From assembly GCA_963526495.1 (NCBI GenBank), contig CAURNT010000019.1:1-23719 (forward strand): a stretch of 23,719 nucleotides of DNA. The letters run 5' to 3'. This document shows positions 1 through 6,690 of this stretch, one piece after another; position 1 is the first letter of the stretch; each line of letters opens with the position of its first letter. The notes beneath the pieces were generated by a model that did no database searches, was not told where the DNA came from, and saw only the letters and a list, made by a program, of their open reading frames with translations. Source of the stretch: CAURNT01 sp963526495. Lineage in GTDB: Bacteria > Fusobacteriota > Fusobacteriia > Fusobacteriales > Leptotrichiaceae. The translations under genes and the position numbers were made by a program.

Positions 1-1
1 A

Positions 2-64
2 AAGGAAAAATTAAAAGGATTAACTCCTGCTTCTTACAGAAGTCAATCCTTATTAATTAGTTAA
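2..64 (+). CDS. IS3-family transposase OrfB, C-terminal 20 residues only
   Basis: Frame 2 reads KEKLKGLTPASYRSQSLLIS and then TAA. The pattern K-L-K-G-L-T-P-x-x-Y-R-x-Q is the conserved C-terminal tail of the rve integrase domain in IS3-family (IS150 group) transposases, which catalyse cut-and-circularise transposition of the element. The DDE catalytic residues would lie upstream of the window. The fragment is short but diagnostic, and the terminal repeat just after it agrees. Confidence 0.75.
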   Translation, partial: KEKLKGLTPASYRSQSLLIS

Positions 65-71
65 ATTAATT

Positions 72-96
72 TGTCCAACTTTTTGGGGTCAGTACA
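72..96 (+). repeat. Terminal inverted repeat (right) of the IS3-family element
   Basis: Read on the minus strand the repeat begins TGTACTGACCCCAAAAAGTT, a typical IS3/IS150-group terminus starting with TG and carrying a CCCC-A5 core. It follows the transposase stop by 7 bp, as expected for the 3' end of such an element. No second copy is seen in the window. Confidence 0.75.
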
Positions 97-119
97 GTTT
101 ACGACTCTTTTTATATAAC

Positions 120-824
120 TTATTTTTCATATATATATTTATTATCTTCTTTTCTTTTAAACTGAAACCCATCAAAATAAATTTTTTCAAAATCTGATAT
201 TTTTTGAATGTCATTTTCTATTAAATATGTTAAAAATTTACCTCTTGCCTTCTTTGAAATTGTTGAATGTATCTTTCCATTTTCAATAAATATAGGTTTA
301 ATAAATTTATCTCTAATATTTTTAGAAAATACTTCTTCAAATTCTGAAGAAAGTAAAGAAATTATAATATCATCTTTTGATTGTACAAATCCATCATATT
401 CTTTAATCCAAATCTGTTTTAAAGATTTATTATTAATTTTAATATTTTGCATAAAATCTAATCTATATTCATTTATAGCATCGTAGGAATTAACAATACC
501 ATAAAGACTTGTGCATATATATACATTTTTTTCTATATATTCTTTTTCTTTATTTAATAAATTTTCTCGTTTAATGTTCCTATACATTAAACCATCAAAT
601 AATTCTACAGCTCTATATTTTTTTGCTTTATTTTCATAGATATTCTTAAATCTATTAAGTTCTTTAAAAGAATTCTCTAAACTTATTTTAAATATTTTTG
701 AAATTTCGTCAGCAGTTAAATTATAAAAATATTTTACTATTTCAGTTGTTTTAGGATCTAAAGAAATTGAATCAATTTCTTGCCTACATTTCATTTGCTT
801 AGCACTAGGTAAAAGTACTATCAT
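120..824 (-). CDS. yaaA: Peroxide stress protein YaaA family (UPF0246)
   Basis: YaaA-family proteins help limit intracellular iron and DNA damage during peroxide stress in E. coli. At 234 residues this is slightly shorter than the usual 245-260. Family blocks are visible in order: a start region with LLPSAKQM in place of the usual SPAKTL; YRAVELFDGLMYRNI near residues 69-83; the SLYGIVNSYDAINEYRLDFM block (family SGLYGLLRPLDxIxPYRLEM); LLSSEFEEVF; and KKARGKFLTYLI near the C-terminus. The start overlaps the upstream methyltransferase stop as ATGA, behind a strong AGGAGGAG, so it is translationally coupled as the last gene of the pdxS operon. No terminator is seen before the IS end, so insertion may have displaced it. 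Family assignment is confident; the function here is inferred. Confidence 0.82.
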   Translation of the reverse strand: MIVLLPSAKQMKCRQEIDSISLDPKTTEIVKYFYNLTADEISKIFKISLENSFKELNRFKNIYENKAKKYRAVELFDGLMYRNIKRENLLNKEKEYIEKNVYICTSLYGIVNSYDAINEYRLDFMQNIKINNKSLKQIWIKEYDGFVQSKDDIIISLLSSEFEEVFSKNIRDKFIKPIFIENGKIHSTISKKARGKFLTYLIENDIQKISDFEKIYFDGFQFKRKEDNKYIYEK

Positions 825-1432
825 TTACACTCCTCCTTAATACATCTATATACCCTATAACCTGAATGTATACCTAGAGTTACGCAATTTCCAAATATCT
901 CTTTTAATTTTTTCTCAGTACTTTTAGCTCCATGTTTAGTTTGTATAACACAATAAAAATATCCGTTATCATTCAAATGTTTATATGAATTTTCATATAT
1001 ATTAAATATAGTTTCTTTACCTGTTCTTATAGGTGGATTTGACATTATTATATCAAATACTTCTTCTATATTTTCAAATGAATTAGATTTAATTAATTTT
1101 ACATTATTAATAGCATATTTTTCTACATTTAATTTTGATATTTCTAAGGCCCTATCATTTACATCGCTCATTATATATTTACAATTAGGATAAAAATTAG
1201 ATACTATAACACTAACTGCACCATACCCACAACCTATATCCAAAAAATTAAAGTTCTTTTTACAATTATCTTTCAAAAATTCTTTAAGCATCACTTCAGT
1301 ACCAAAATCTAATTTATTCTTGGAAAATACGCCTATATCTGTTGTAAAAACATATTCTTTACCTTCAAAATCAATATATATATTCTGTCTTTTTGATTTT
1401 AATTCAGAATTATCAGTATAGTAATGATTCAT
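821..1432 (-). CDS. YbxB/RsmC-like class I SAM-dependent methyltransferase
   Basis: A 203-residue methyltransferase with the small methyltransferase (MTS) domain. SAM-binding motif I is FLDIGCGYGAVSV, followed by an acidic SDVN end-of-strand motif. The catalytic motif IV is IIMSNPPIRTGKE; SNPP is typical of N-methyltransferases acting on nucleobases, as in RsmC. The opening MNHYYT and the VFTTDIGVFSKNKLDFGT block match the Firmicutes YbxB type, probably an rRNA or tRNA modifier; the substrate is unknown. I choose the ATG at 1432, not one 33 bases upstream, because it gives the family start and follows GGGGAGGAG. It overlaps the GNAT gene by 20 bp and yaaA by 4 bp. Confidence 0.8.
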   Translation of the reverse strand: MNHYYTDNSELKSKRQNIYIDFEGKEYVFTTDIGVFSKNKLDFGTEVMLKEFLKDNCKKNFNFLDIGCGYGAVSVIVSNFYPNCKYIMSDVNDRALEISKLNVEKYAINNVKLIKSNSFENIEEVFDIIMSNPPIRTGKETIFNIYENSYKHLNDNGYFYCVIQTKHGAKSTEKKLKEIFGNCVTLGIHSGYRVYRCIKEECK

Positions 1433-1865
1433 ATAAATATCTCTCCTCCCCATCTCTATACTCATCCTTCAATTTTTCTTTAATTTTAAAATTAAACTTA
1501 GAATATAATTTTTGAGCAATAATATTATCAATTCCTACCGTCAACTGAACTTTTTTTATTTTATATTTTTTAAGTTCATCTAATACATAAGTAAGTAATT
1601 TATTAGCCATACCTTTATTTTGGTAGGATGCATTAGTACAAACTCCATAAATATATGCAAGTTCTCTATCAAATGATGACATAACTTCTATTACTGACAC
1701 TATATCTGCTCCATTTAAAATTACATAAACTTGTCCATACTTTGCCATAGGTTTTATATTATAATTTCCGATAGATGCATCTCCAAATAATAAATTTTCC
1801 ATTTCTACTATTTTATAAAGAATATCTTCATCTAAAATAGGATCTAATTTTTTAATTTCTAGCAT
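1413..1865 (-). CDS. GNAT-family N-acetyltransferase, substrate unknown
   Basis: A 150-residue single-domain GNAT, which would transfer an acetyl group from acetyl-CoA to an amine. The acetyl-CoA loop is the Q-N-K-G-M-A stretch at residues 82-87, after the IYGVCTNASY strand, a version of the family Q/R-x-x-G-x-G/A motif. The later block TVGIDNIIAQKLYSKFNF is the usual GNAT C-terminal alpha/beta segment. The N-terminal LLFGDAS and PMAKYGQVYV segments suggest a general low-GC GNAT and not RimI. It starts inside the last codons of pdxT (14-bp overlap) with only a weak purine-rich Shine-Dalgarno (GAAGAAA), so it is probably coupled to pdxT translation. Its link to vitamin B6 synthesis is by position only. 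Confidence 0.78.
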   Translation of the reverse strand: MLEIKKLDPILDEDILYKIVEMENLLFGDASIGNYNIKPMAKYGQVYVILNGADIVSVIEVMSSFDRELAYIYGVCTNASYQNKGMANKLLTYVLDELKKYKIKKVQLTVGIDNIIAQKLYSKFNFKIKEKLKDEYRDGEERYLYESLLY

Positions 1866-2430
1866 TTTCTTCTACCATTTTAATAAAATATTTATGAACA
1901 CTCAGGTCATTAGTTAATTCAGGATGATATGATGTAGCTAACATATTTTTTTGTCTAACTGCAACAATATTCTCATTTACAATAGATAATATATCTACTC
2001 CCTCTTTTACTTCACTAACAAAAGGAGCACGTATAAATACCATTTCTACATCTCCTATTCCTTCAAATTTATCTTTTGTTGCAAAACTCCCTAACTGTCT
2101 ACCATAAGCATTTCTTTTAACTGTAATATCCATACATGAAAAATGGCGTCTTTCATCATTATCTATTTCTTTAGCTAAAAGTATCATTCCAGCACATGTA
2201 CCAAATACCGGTAATCCATTTTTTATCTTTTCTCTTAAAGGATCAAAAAGTCCTAAATCTCTTAATAATTTACCCATAACAGAACTTTCTCCCCCAGGTA
2301 AAATTAAGCCATCAAAATCTTGTTCTATATCTTTTAACTGTCTTATTTCAAATGAATCAATCCCAAGTTTATCAAGCATAGCTTTATGTTCTATAAACGC
2401 ACCTTGTAAAGCTAAAATACCAATTTTCAT
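1852..2430 (-). CDS. pdxT: Pyridoxal 5'-phosphate synthase glutaminase subunit
   Basis: PdxT hydrolyses glutamine and channels ammonia to PdxS in the DXP-independent PLP synthase. At 192 residues it has normal length. The class I amidotransferase triad is complete: nucleophile Cys79 in FGTCAGM, and His169 and Glu171 in SYHPEL. The oxyanion-hole motif LPGGESS (residues 44-50) and the IRAPFV segment are also present. Its ATG overlaps the pdxS stop by one base (TAATG), giving tight coupling and roughly 1:1 subunit output for the 12:12 complex. The enzyme is cytoplasmic. Confidence 0.97.
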   Translation of the reverse strand: MKIGILALQGAFIEHKAMLDKLGIDSFEIRQLKDIEQDFDGLILPGGESSVMGKLLRDLGLFDPLREKIKNGLPVFGTCAGMILLAKEIDNDERRHFSCMDITVKRNAYGRQLGSFATKDKFEGIGDVEMVFIRAPFVSEVKEGVDILSIVNENIVAVRQKNMLATSYHPELTNDLSVHKYFIKMVEENARN

Positions 2431-3302
2431 TACTTACCTCTTTCAGCCATCAACAATTCTATTTCATTTTCATTTATTCCTACCATCGCTTCACCTAAAT
2501 TCATAGAAACTTCTGCTAAAACACTAGGGTCATTATAATTAGTAACTGCTTTAACTATAGCCTTTGCTCTTTTTTCAGGATCACCAGACTTAAATATACC
2601 AGAACCCACAAATACTCCTTCTGCTCCAAGTTGCATCATAAGAGCAGCATCTGCTGGAGTAGCAACTCCTCCTGCTGCAAAATTTACAACTGGAAGTTTA
2701 CCATTTTCATGTACATAAAGAACTAATTCATATGGAACTTGTAACTCTTTTGCTACGTTATATAATTCATCCTCTGTCATTGAAGTAATTCTTCTAATAT
2801 CTTCCATCATTTTTCTCATATGTCTTACAGCTTGAACTATATCTCCAGTTCCTGGTTCACCCTTAGTTCTTATCATAGCTGCACCTTCATTTATTCTTCT
2901 TAAAGCTTCACCTAAATCTTTAGCTCCACAAACAAAAGGAACATTAAATTTTCTTTTATTAATATGTAATTTATCATCAGCTGGACTTAACACTTCTGAT
3001 TCATCAATATAGTCTATTTCTATTGCTTCTAATATTTGTGCTTCAACAAAATGACCAATTCTTGCTTTAGCCATTACAGGAATACTTACAACATCTTGTA
3101 TGCTTTTAATCATAGCAGGATCACTCATTCTTGAAACACCACCAACAGCTCTGATATCTGCAGGTATTCTTTCAAGAGCCATAACAGCTGCAGCTCCTGC
3201 TCTTTCAGCTATTATTGCTTGTTCTGGAGTAGATACATCCATTATTACTCCACCTTTTAACATTTGTGCTAAATTTTTATTTAATTCATATCTTTTTTCC
3301 AT
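2430..3302 (-). CDS. pdxS: Pyridoxal 5'-phosphate synthase subunit PdxS
   Basis: PdxS condenses ribose 5-phosphate, glyceraldehyde 3-phosphate and PdxT-derived ammonia directly to PLP. The 290-residue protein is a full-length (beta/alpha)8 barrel. The Schiff-base lysine is Lys79 in PVMAKARIGH, and the second shuttling lysine is Lys147 in IRTKGEPGTG. Asp22 in IMDV and the phosphate-binding FAAGGVATPADAALMM and GVFVGSGIF segments are present. It leads a five-gene minus-strand operon behind a consensus promoter at 3335-3363, with Shine-Dalgarno AAAGGGA. The gene is intact, so the cell should make its own vitamin B6. Confidence 0.98.
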   Translation of the reverse strand: MEKRYELNKNLAQMLKGGVIMDVSTPEQAIIAERAGAAAVMALERIPADIRAVGGVSRMSDPAMIKSIQDVVSIPVMAKARIGHFVEAQILEAIEIDYIDESEVLSPADDKLHINKRKFNVPFVCGAKDLGEALRRINEGAAMIRTKGEPGTGDIVQAVRHMRKMMEDIRRITSMTEDELYNVAKELQVPYELVLYVHENGKLPVVNFAAGGVATPADAALMMQLGAEGVFVGSGIFKSGDPEKRAKAIVKAVTNYNDPSVLAEVSMNLGEAMVGINENEIELLMAERGK

Positions 3303-3334
3303 ATTATTTCCCTTTCAACAATCAATTTATTTTT

Positions 3335-3363
3335 AGTTTACTATATATTTACTTCAATGTCAA
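3335..3363 (-). promoter_or_regulatory. Sigma70-type promoter for the pdxS operon
   Basis: On the minus strand, TTGACA (3363-3358) and TAAACT (3340-3335) are separated by exactly 17 bp. The -35 is a perfect consensus and the predicted start site lies about 25 bp before the pdxS ATG. It is arranged divergently from the sppA promoter, with about 25 bp between the two -35 boxes. Confidence 0.75.
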
Positions 3364-3387
3364 TAAATCAATAATAGGCTTATTAAA

Positions 3388-3416
3388 TTGTATTTTTAAC
3401 TTAAATATGTTAGAAT
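3388..3416 (+). promoter_or_regulatory. Sigma70-type promoter for sppA
   Basis: TTGTAT (3388-3393) and TAGAAT (3411-3416) have a 17-bp spacer. The predicted start site is near 3423, which places the in-frame ATG at 3424 at the very 5' end of the mRNA. The leader to the chosen ATG is only about 16 nt. Confidence 0.65.
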
Positions 3417-3426
3417 ATCTAAAATG

Positions 3427-3433
3427 AAAGGAG
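3427..3433 (+). promoter_or_regulatory. Shine-Dalgarno that decides the sppA start
   Basis: AAAGGAG lies 5 nt before the ATG at 3439. It sits inside the reading frame of the upstream ATG at 3424, which itself has no Shine-Dalgarno and lies at the predicted transcript start. This favours 3439. Confidence 0.75.
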
Positions 3434-3438
3434 CAAAA

Positions 3439-5196
3439 ATGAAGCATATTTTAAAATTAATCAAAAATTTTCTACTGTATACATTAAAAAAAGTTTATTC
3501 TTTTTTTATATACATAACACTTACATTTATTACTTTATCTATAATAGCTGGAGTATTTGTAGCAAGTAATATGAATGAGAGTAATATACCATTAAAATAT
3601 TCTAATTTAATAATATCTGATATAGATATTCCTCAAGAAGATAAGTTTTATAATTCTTTAGATTATATTGAAGGTAAAAAAATAACTTTCTCCGAAATAT
3701 ATAAAGCAATTAATTTTGCAATTAATGATGATAATATTTCTACTGTTTTCATTAATCTTGATACGACTACTTTTTCAACTCCACAAATTGAAGAAATTAC
3801 ACCACTATTCAATAAACTAAAAGAAAAAAATAAAAAAATTGTAGCTTATGGTGAAAATTTAGATAATTCTTCATATCAAATTGGATTATTAGCTAATGAA
3901 ATCGTTGTCCCAAAAACAGAAAATACTGATATACATCTTGGTGGTTATTCTATATCTAATATGTATTTCAAAAATATACTTGATAAATTTGGTATTAAAT
4001 TTGAAGTTATACATGTTGGTTCTCATAAATCTTATGGAGAAGAATATTATAGGGAAAATATAAGTAAAGAACAAAAAGAAACACTTACAAGAATTTATGA
4101 TAAAAAATTAGAAGAATATATTTCAAATATATCTAAAGTTAGAAAAATAGATAAAGAAACTGTAAGAAATAAATTATTAAACGGTGAATATGCCCTAATT
4201 AGCCCTAAAACTGCTCGTGATTTATCTTTAGTAGACTCTTTAGAAGATTATTCTGACTTATCTCTTAATTTGAATATAACAGATGATAATTCTATAACTA
4301 TACAAGACTATATTTCAAAAGTTTCTGAAAATAATAATTCAGAAAATAAGATAGCTGTAATTTATCTTGATGGTGATATTGATTCTGTATCTTCTACTTA
4401 TGGAAATACTAATATTACAAGTGAAAACTTTAAAGTTAAATTAGATAAAGCTCTTGAAATTGATAATCTTAAAGGTATAGTTATTAGAATAAATTCGGGT
4501 GGTGGATCAGCACTAGAATCTAAAAAAATATATGATATGATAATGGAACTTAAAGTCCCTGTATATGTATCTATAGGTAATATAGCTGCAAGTGGTGGAT
4601 ACTATATATCAAGTGCTGCAGATAAAATATTTATAGAAAAATTTGGTCTAACAGGTTCTATTGGAGTTGTTTCTATGTTACCTAAATATGTTGGTACATT
4701 AAATAAATTAAATATTAATGTTAATCATATTACTCGTGGTAAATACCTAAATATATCTGATCCAAGTGTCGAACTAACTAACGAAGATAGAATAGCATAT
4801 ATGAATAGGTTAGAAGCTGTTTATAATGAATTTAAAAATGATATTCTAGTTAAAAGAACAGGTCTAAATCCTAATTCACTTGAAAATATTGCTCAAGGTA
4901 AAGTTTGGTTAGGACTAGAAGCTAAAGAATTAAAACTTGTTGATGAAATAGGTGGACTATATGATACTATTGATAGTTTGCAAAATAGTTTACAATTAGA
5001 TAATAAATATTCTATTGTAGATATTTATTCAACTCAAGAATACAATAATTTAACTGATATATTAAAAAGTAATATAGGGTTATTAAAATTTAAAAATAAA
5101 ATTAATTTTGATTTTTTAGAAAATAAAGTTCAATTTATAATAAATCAAAATTCTAAACCTATGTTTTATGAATTTATCCAAAACTTAGAAAATTAA
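3439..5196 (+). CDS. sppA: Signal peptide peptidase SppA, long tandem type
   Basis: A membrane-anchored serine protease that degrades signal peptides left in the membrane. The 585-residue length is the E. coli-like 67-kDa form with two peptidase S49 repeats, unlike the roughly 335-residue Gram-positive form. One N-terminal membrane segment spans about residues 20-42, after a lysine-rich cytoplasmic start. The general base is probably Lys197 (HVGSHKSYGEEY) in the N-terminal repeat, and the nucleophile Ser385 (NIAASGGYYIS) is in the C-terminal repeat. This split Ser/Lys dyad is the known arrangement of the long form. IRINSGGGSALESKKI and TGSIGVVSM are conserved S49 blocks. It is monocistronic, with its own promoter and terminator. 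Confidence 0.93.
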   Translation: MKHILKLIKNFLLYTLKKVYSFFIYITLTFITLSIIAGVFVASNMNESNIPLKYSNLIISDIDIPQEDKFYNSLDYIEGKKITFSEIYKAINFAINDDNISTVFINLDTTTFSTPQIEEITPLFNKLKEKNKKIVAYGENLDNSSYQIGLLANEIVVPKTENTDIHLGGYSISNMYFKNILDKFGIKFEVIHVGSHKSYGEEYYRENISKEQKETLTRIYDKKLEEYISNISKVRKIDKETVRNKLLNGEYALISPKTARDLSLVDSLEDYSDLSLNLNITDDNSITIQDYISKVSENNNSENKIAVIYLDGDIDSVSSTYGNTNITSENFKVKLDKALEIDNLKGIVIRINSGGGSALESKKIYDMIMELKVPVYVSIGNIAASGGYYISSAADKIFIEKFGLTGSIGVVSMLPKYVGTLNKLNINVNHITRGKYLNISDPSVELTNEDRIAYMNRLEAVYNEFKNDILVKRTGLNPNSLENIAQGKVWLGLEAKELKLVDEIGGLYDTIDSLQNSLQLDNKYSIVDIYSTQEYNNLTDILKSNIGLLKFKNKINFDFLENKVQFIINQNSKPMFYEFIQNLEN

Positions 5197-5219
5197 GGGC
5201 TTATTGCCCTTTTCTTATT
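5195..5219 (+). terminator. Intrinsic terminator of sppA
   Basis: The stem AAGGGC (5195-5200) and GCCCTT (5206-5211) with loop TTATT is followed by a T-rich run. The stem begins inside the TAA stop codon, so termination is immediate. Confidence 0.85.
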
Positions 5220-5240
5220 AAAATGTTAACATTTTAATAA
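5215..5240. repeat. Perfect 26-bp palindrome, candidate operator
   Basis: The half TTATTAAAATGTT is followed directly by its exact reverse complement AACATTTTAATAA. Symmetry breaks at 5214/5241. It begins in the tail of the sppA terminator and ends 17 bp before the -35 box of the response-regulator promoter. It could be a dimeric regulator binding site, perhaps for autoregulation, or an AU-only second hairpin after sppA. The sequence alone does not decide. Confidence 0.6.
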
Positions 5241-5257
5241 TTTTTAAAAACTTTTTA

Positions 5258-5286
5258 TTGTTTTTTTAATTTTTATATGCTATACT
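5258..5286 (+). promoter_or_regulatory. Sigma70-type promoter of the regulator/membrane-protein operon
   Basis: TTGTTT (5258-5263) and a perfect TATACT (5281-5286) have a 17-bp spacer. The start site would be near 5293, giving a roughly 29-nt leader with Shine-Dalgarno AAGGAG before the ATG at 5322. Confidence 0.65.
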
Positions 5287-5321
5287 TATAGTAAAGTTTC
5301 AGGATAAGGAGTGATAAAAAG

Positions 5322-5990
5322 ATGAATATACTGTACTATACTTGGAACGACTCCAAGTATGCTGATGAATTAAAGAAAATTGGAATTAATGTTAATGTAA
5401 CAAATGACTCAGAATTCGTTATATCTGAATTAAAACAAAATAATTACACTATTTTAATAATTGATACTATAAGTGTAATTAATTACAAAAATCTGTTTCA
5501 ACATATTTACGATAAAGATATAACTATTATTCCTATAGCTATAACTGAACCTAATAATAATTTTATACTAGGTGATGCTATGACTCTTGGGTTAGTTGAC
5601 TATATATACGATACTTTAACCCCTACTCAATTTATAAACAAAATAAAAGGAATACATTACCTTATTTCTAAAGAAAAAAATGATTCACCTAATGTTCTTT
5701 TAAAAATTAAAGATTTAACATATAACACTAGTACAAGAGAAGCTAAACGTGGAAATGAAGAATTTAGTTTAACTTTAAAAGAAGGTAAATTACTTGAAAT
5801 GTTAATTGCAAACAAAAATAACGTCGTTTCTAGAGAAGAAATATTTGAAAAAATATGGGAAAAGGATAATGTACAAGATAAAAATATTGGAGATGTCTAT
5901 ATAACTTTTTTAAGAAGAAAATTAGATAATAAATTTGAAGATAAATTGATAAAAACTGTAAGAAATGTTGGATACATGATTAAAGAATAG
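5322..5990 (+). CDS. Atypical OmpR/PhoB-family response regulator with a degenerate receiver
   Basis: The 222-residue protein has a CheY-like receiver (about 1-120) and a winged-helix DNA-binding domain (about 126-222). The DNA-binding part is well kept: FSLTLKEGKLLEMLIANKNN, VVSREEIFEKIW, then the recognition-helix segment VYITFLRRKLD and TVRNVGYMI. In the receiver, Asp48 (ILIIDTIS) aligns with the phosphorylation site. However, the paired acidic residues after strand 1 are missing (the start is MNILYYTWND), and the invariant lysine near the end is replaced (DYIYDTLTP, Asp97 or Thr98). Magnesium binding and phosphorylation are therefore doubtful. No histidine kinase is adjacent. It is co-transcribed with the membrane protein 27 bp downstream. 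Targets are unknown; the upstream palindrome is one candidate. Confidence 0.85.
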   Translation: MNILYYTWNDSKYADELKKIGINVNVTNDSEFVISELKQNNYTILIIDTISVINYKNLFQHIYDKDITIIPIAITEPNNNFILGDAMTLGLVDYIYDTLTPTQFINKIKGIHYLISKEKNDSPNVLLKIKDLTYNTSTREAKRGNEEFSLTLKEGKLLEMLIANKNNVVSREEIFEKIWEKDNVQDKNIGDVYITFLRRKLDNKFEDKLIKTVRNVGYMIKE

Positions 5991-6017
5991 AATCTAGTAT
6001 ATATTGAGGTGATAAGT

Positions 6018-6554
6018 TTGACAAAATACTTAAAATATATATTTTTAATATTAATAGTATCTATATCTTTTACATTTTATATATACTATATATCAAAAGA
6101 TGTAAAAATTGAAACTATTAATAATAACATATATAAAAATAAAATAATAGAAGATGTAATAGAATCTTTTAATCTTAAATTTAATAATTCTAAATTTGAA
6201 TTAAGTGAATTTGAGAATAATGAAGTTAATTCTATAATATATTTCACATCACAAATATATAATTTTGACGAAGCCTATTTCATTATTGAATATAAGAATT
6301 TTGAGATAAGTAAAATTAATTTTTATTTTAATAATATAAAAAATGAAAATTTTGATGATGTAGTAGATATAATATCAAAACTAATAGAAATATCTGATTC
6401 TTCAATAAATACTGCAACATCTCATAAAATAGTAATAAATATGATGAATAAATTTAAAGATTCTAAATATAATGTAACTTTAATATATAATAATAGTTTA
6501 ACATATTCTCTAACTATAAAAAATAACAATGGTTTAGAGTTTAGCATTTCTTAA
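6018..6554 (+). CDS. Single-pass membrane protein of unknown function
   Basis: I do not recognise this 178-residue protein. It begins MTKYLKYIFLILIVSISFTF, a short positive start and one hydrophobic segment (about residues 6-26). An Asn/Ile/Lys-rich domain of about 150 residues follows that should lie outside the cytoplasmic membrane. There is no Cys lipobox, histidine kinase motif, HAMP domain or other catalytic signature. I set the start at TTG 6018 because GAGGTG (6006-6011) stands 6 nt before it; the GTG at 6009 overlaps that Shine-Dalgarno. The gene follows the response-regulator stop closely and ends at a shared terminator. It may be a sensor, anti-regulator or target of that regulator; this is inference from position. 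Confidence 0.7.
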   Translation: MTKYLKYIFLILIVSISFTFYIYYISKDVKIETINNNIYKNKIIEDVIESFNLKFNNSKFELSEFENNEVNSIIYFTSQIYNFDEAYFIIEYKNFEISKINFYFNNIKNENFDDVVDIISKLIEISDSSINTATSHKIVINMMNKFKDSKYNVTLIYNNSLTYSLTIKNNNGLEFSIS

Positions 6555-6621
6555 TAACACTAAATTTTTTTTCAAAAAAAATACTTTGATTAACAAACAA
6601 AAATATATATTAACACTGAAT

Positions 6622-6650
6622 ACAAGAGGATTTTATCCTCTTGTTTTTTT
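6622..6650 (+). terminator. Intrinsic terminator of the regulator/membrane-protein operon
   Basis: A nine-base stem, ACAAGAGGA (6622-6630) and TCCTCTTGT (6636-6644), with loop TTTTA and a following T run. The T run is shared with the -35 box of the next gene's promoter. Confidence 0.9.
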
Positions 6651-6669
6651 ATTATTTTTAGTGTAGAAT
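6641..6669 (+). promoter_or_regulatory. Promoter of the secreted-protein gene, overlapping the previous terminator
   Basis: TTGTTT (6641-6646) and TAGAAT (6664-6669) have a 17-bp spacer. The -35 box lies in the descending arm and T tract of the upstream terminator, a compact terminator-promoter fusion. Confidence 0.6.
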
Positions 6670-6690
6670 AATAAAAAACAAGGAGGTTAT

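Larger units (their letters stand above)
1..96 (+). mobile_element. Right end of an IS3-family insertion sequence, cut by the window edge
   Basis: The first 64 bases encode the last residues of an IS3-type transposase. Eight bases later comes a terminal inverted repeat ending in the 5'-...CAGTACA-3' typical of this family. The element reads rightwards and stops about 23 bp past the yaaA stop codon, so transposase and yaaA converge. The left end and target duplication lie outside the window, so the copy cannot be called intact or broken. Confidence 0.8.

Noticed and set aside
208..486. Plus-strand frame opposite yaaA
   Set aside because: It is antisense to a recognisable family protein, lacks a Shine-Dalgarno site and has no recognisable motif.
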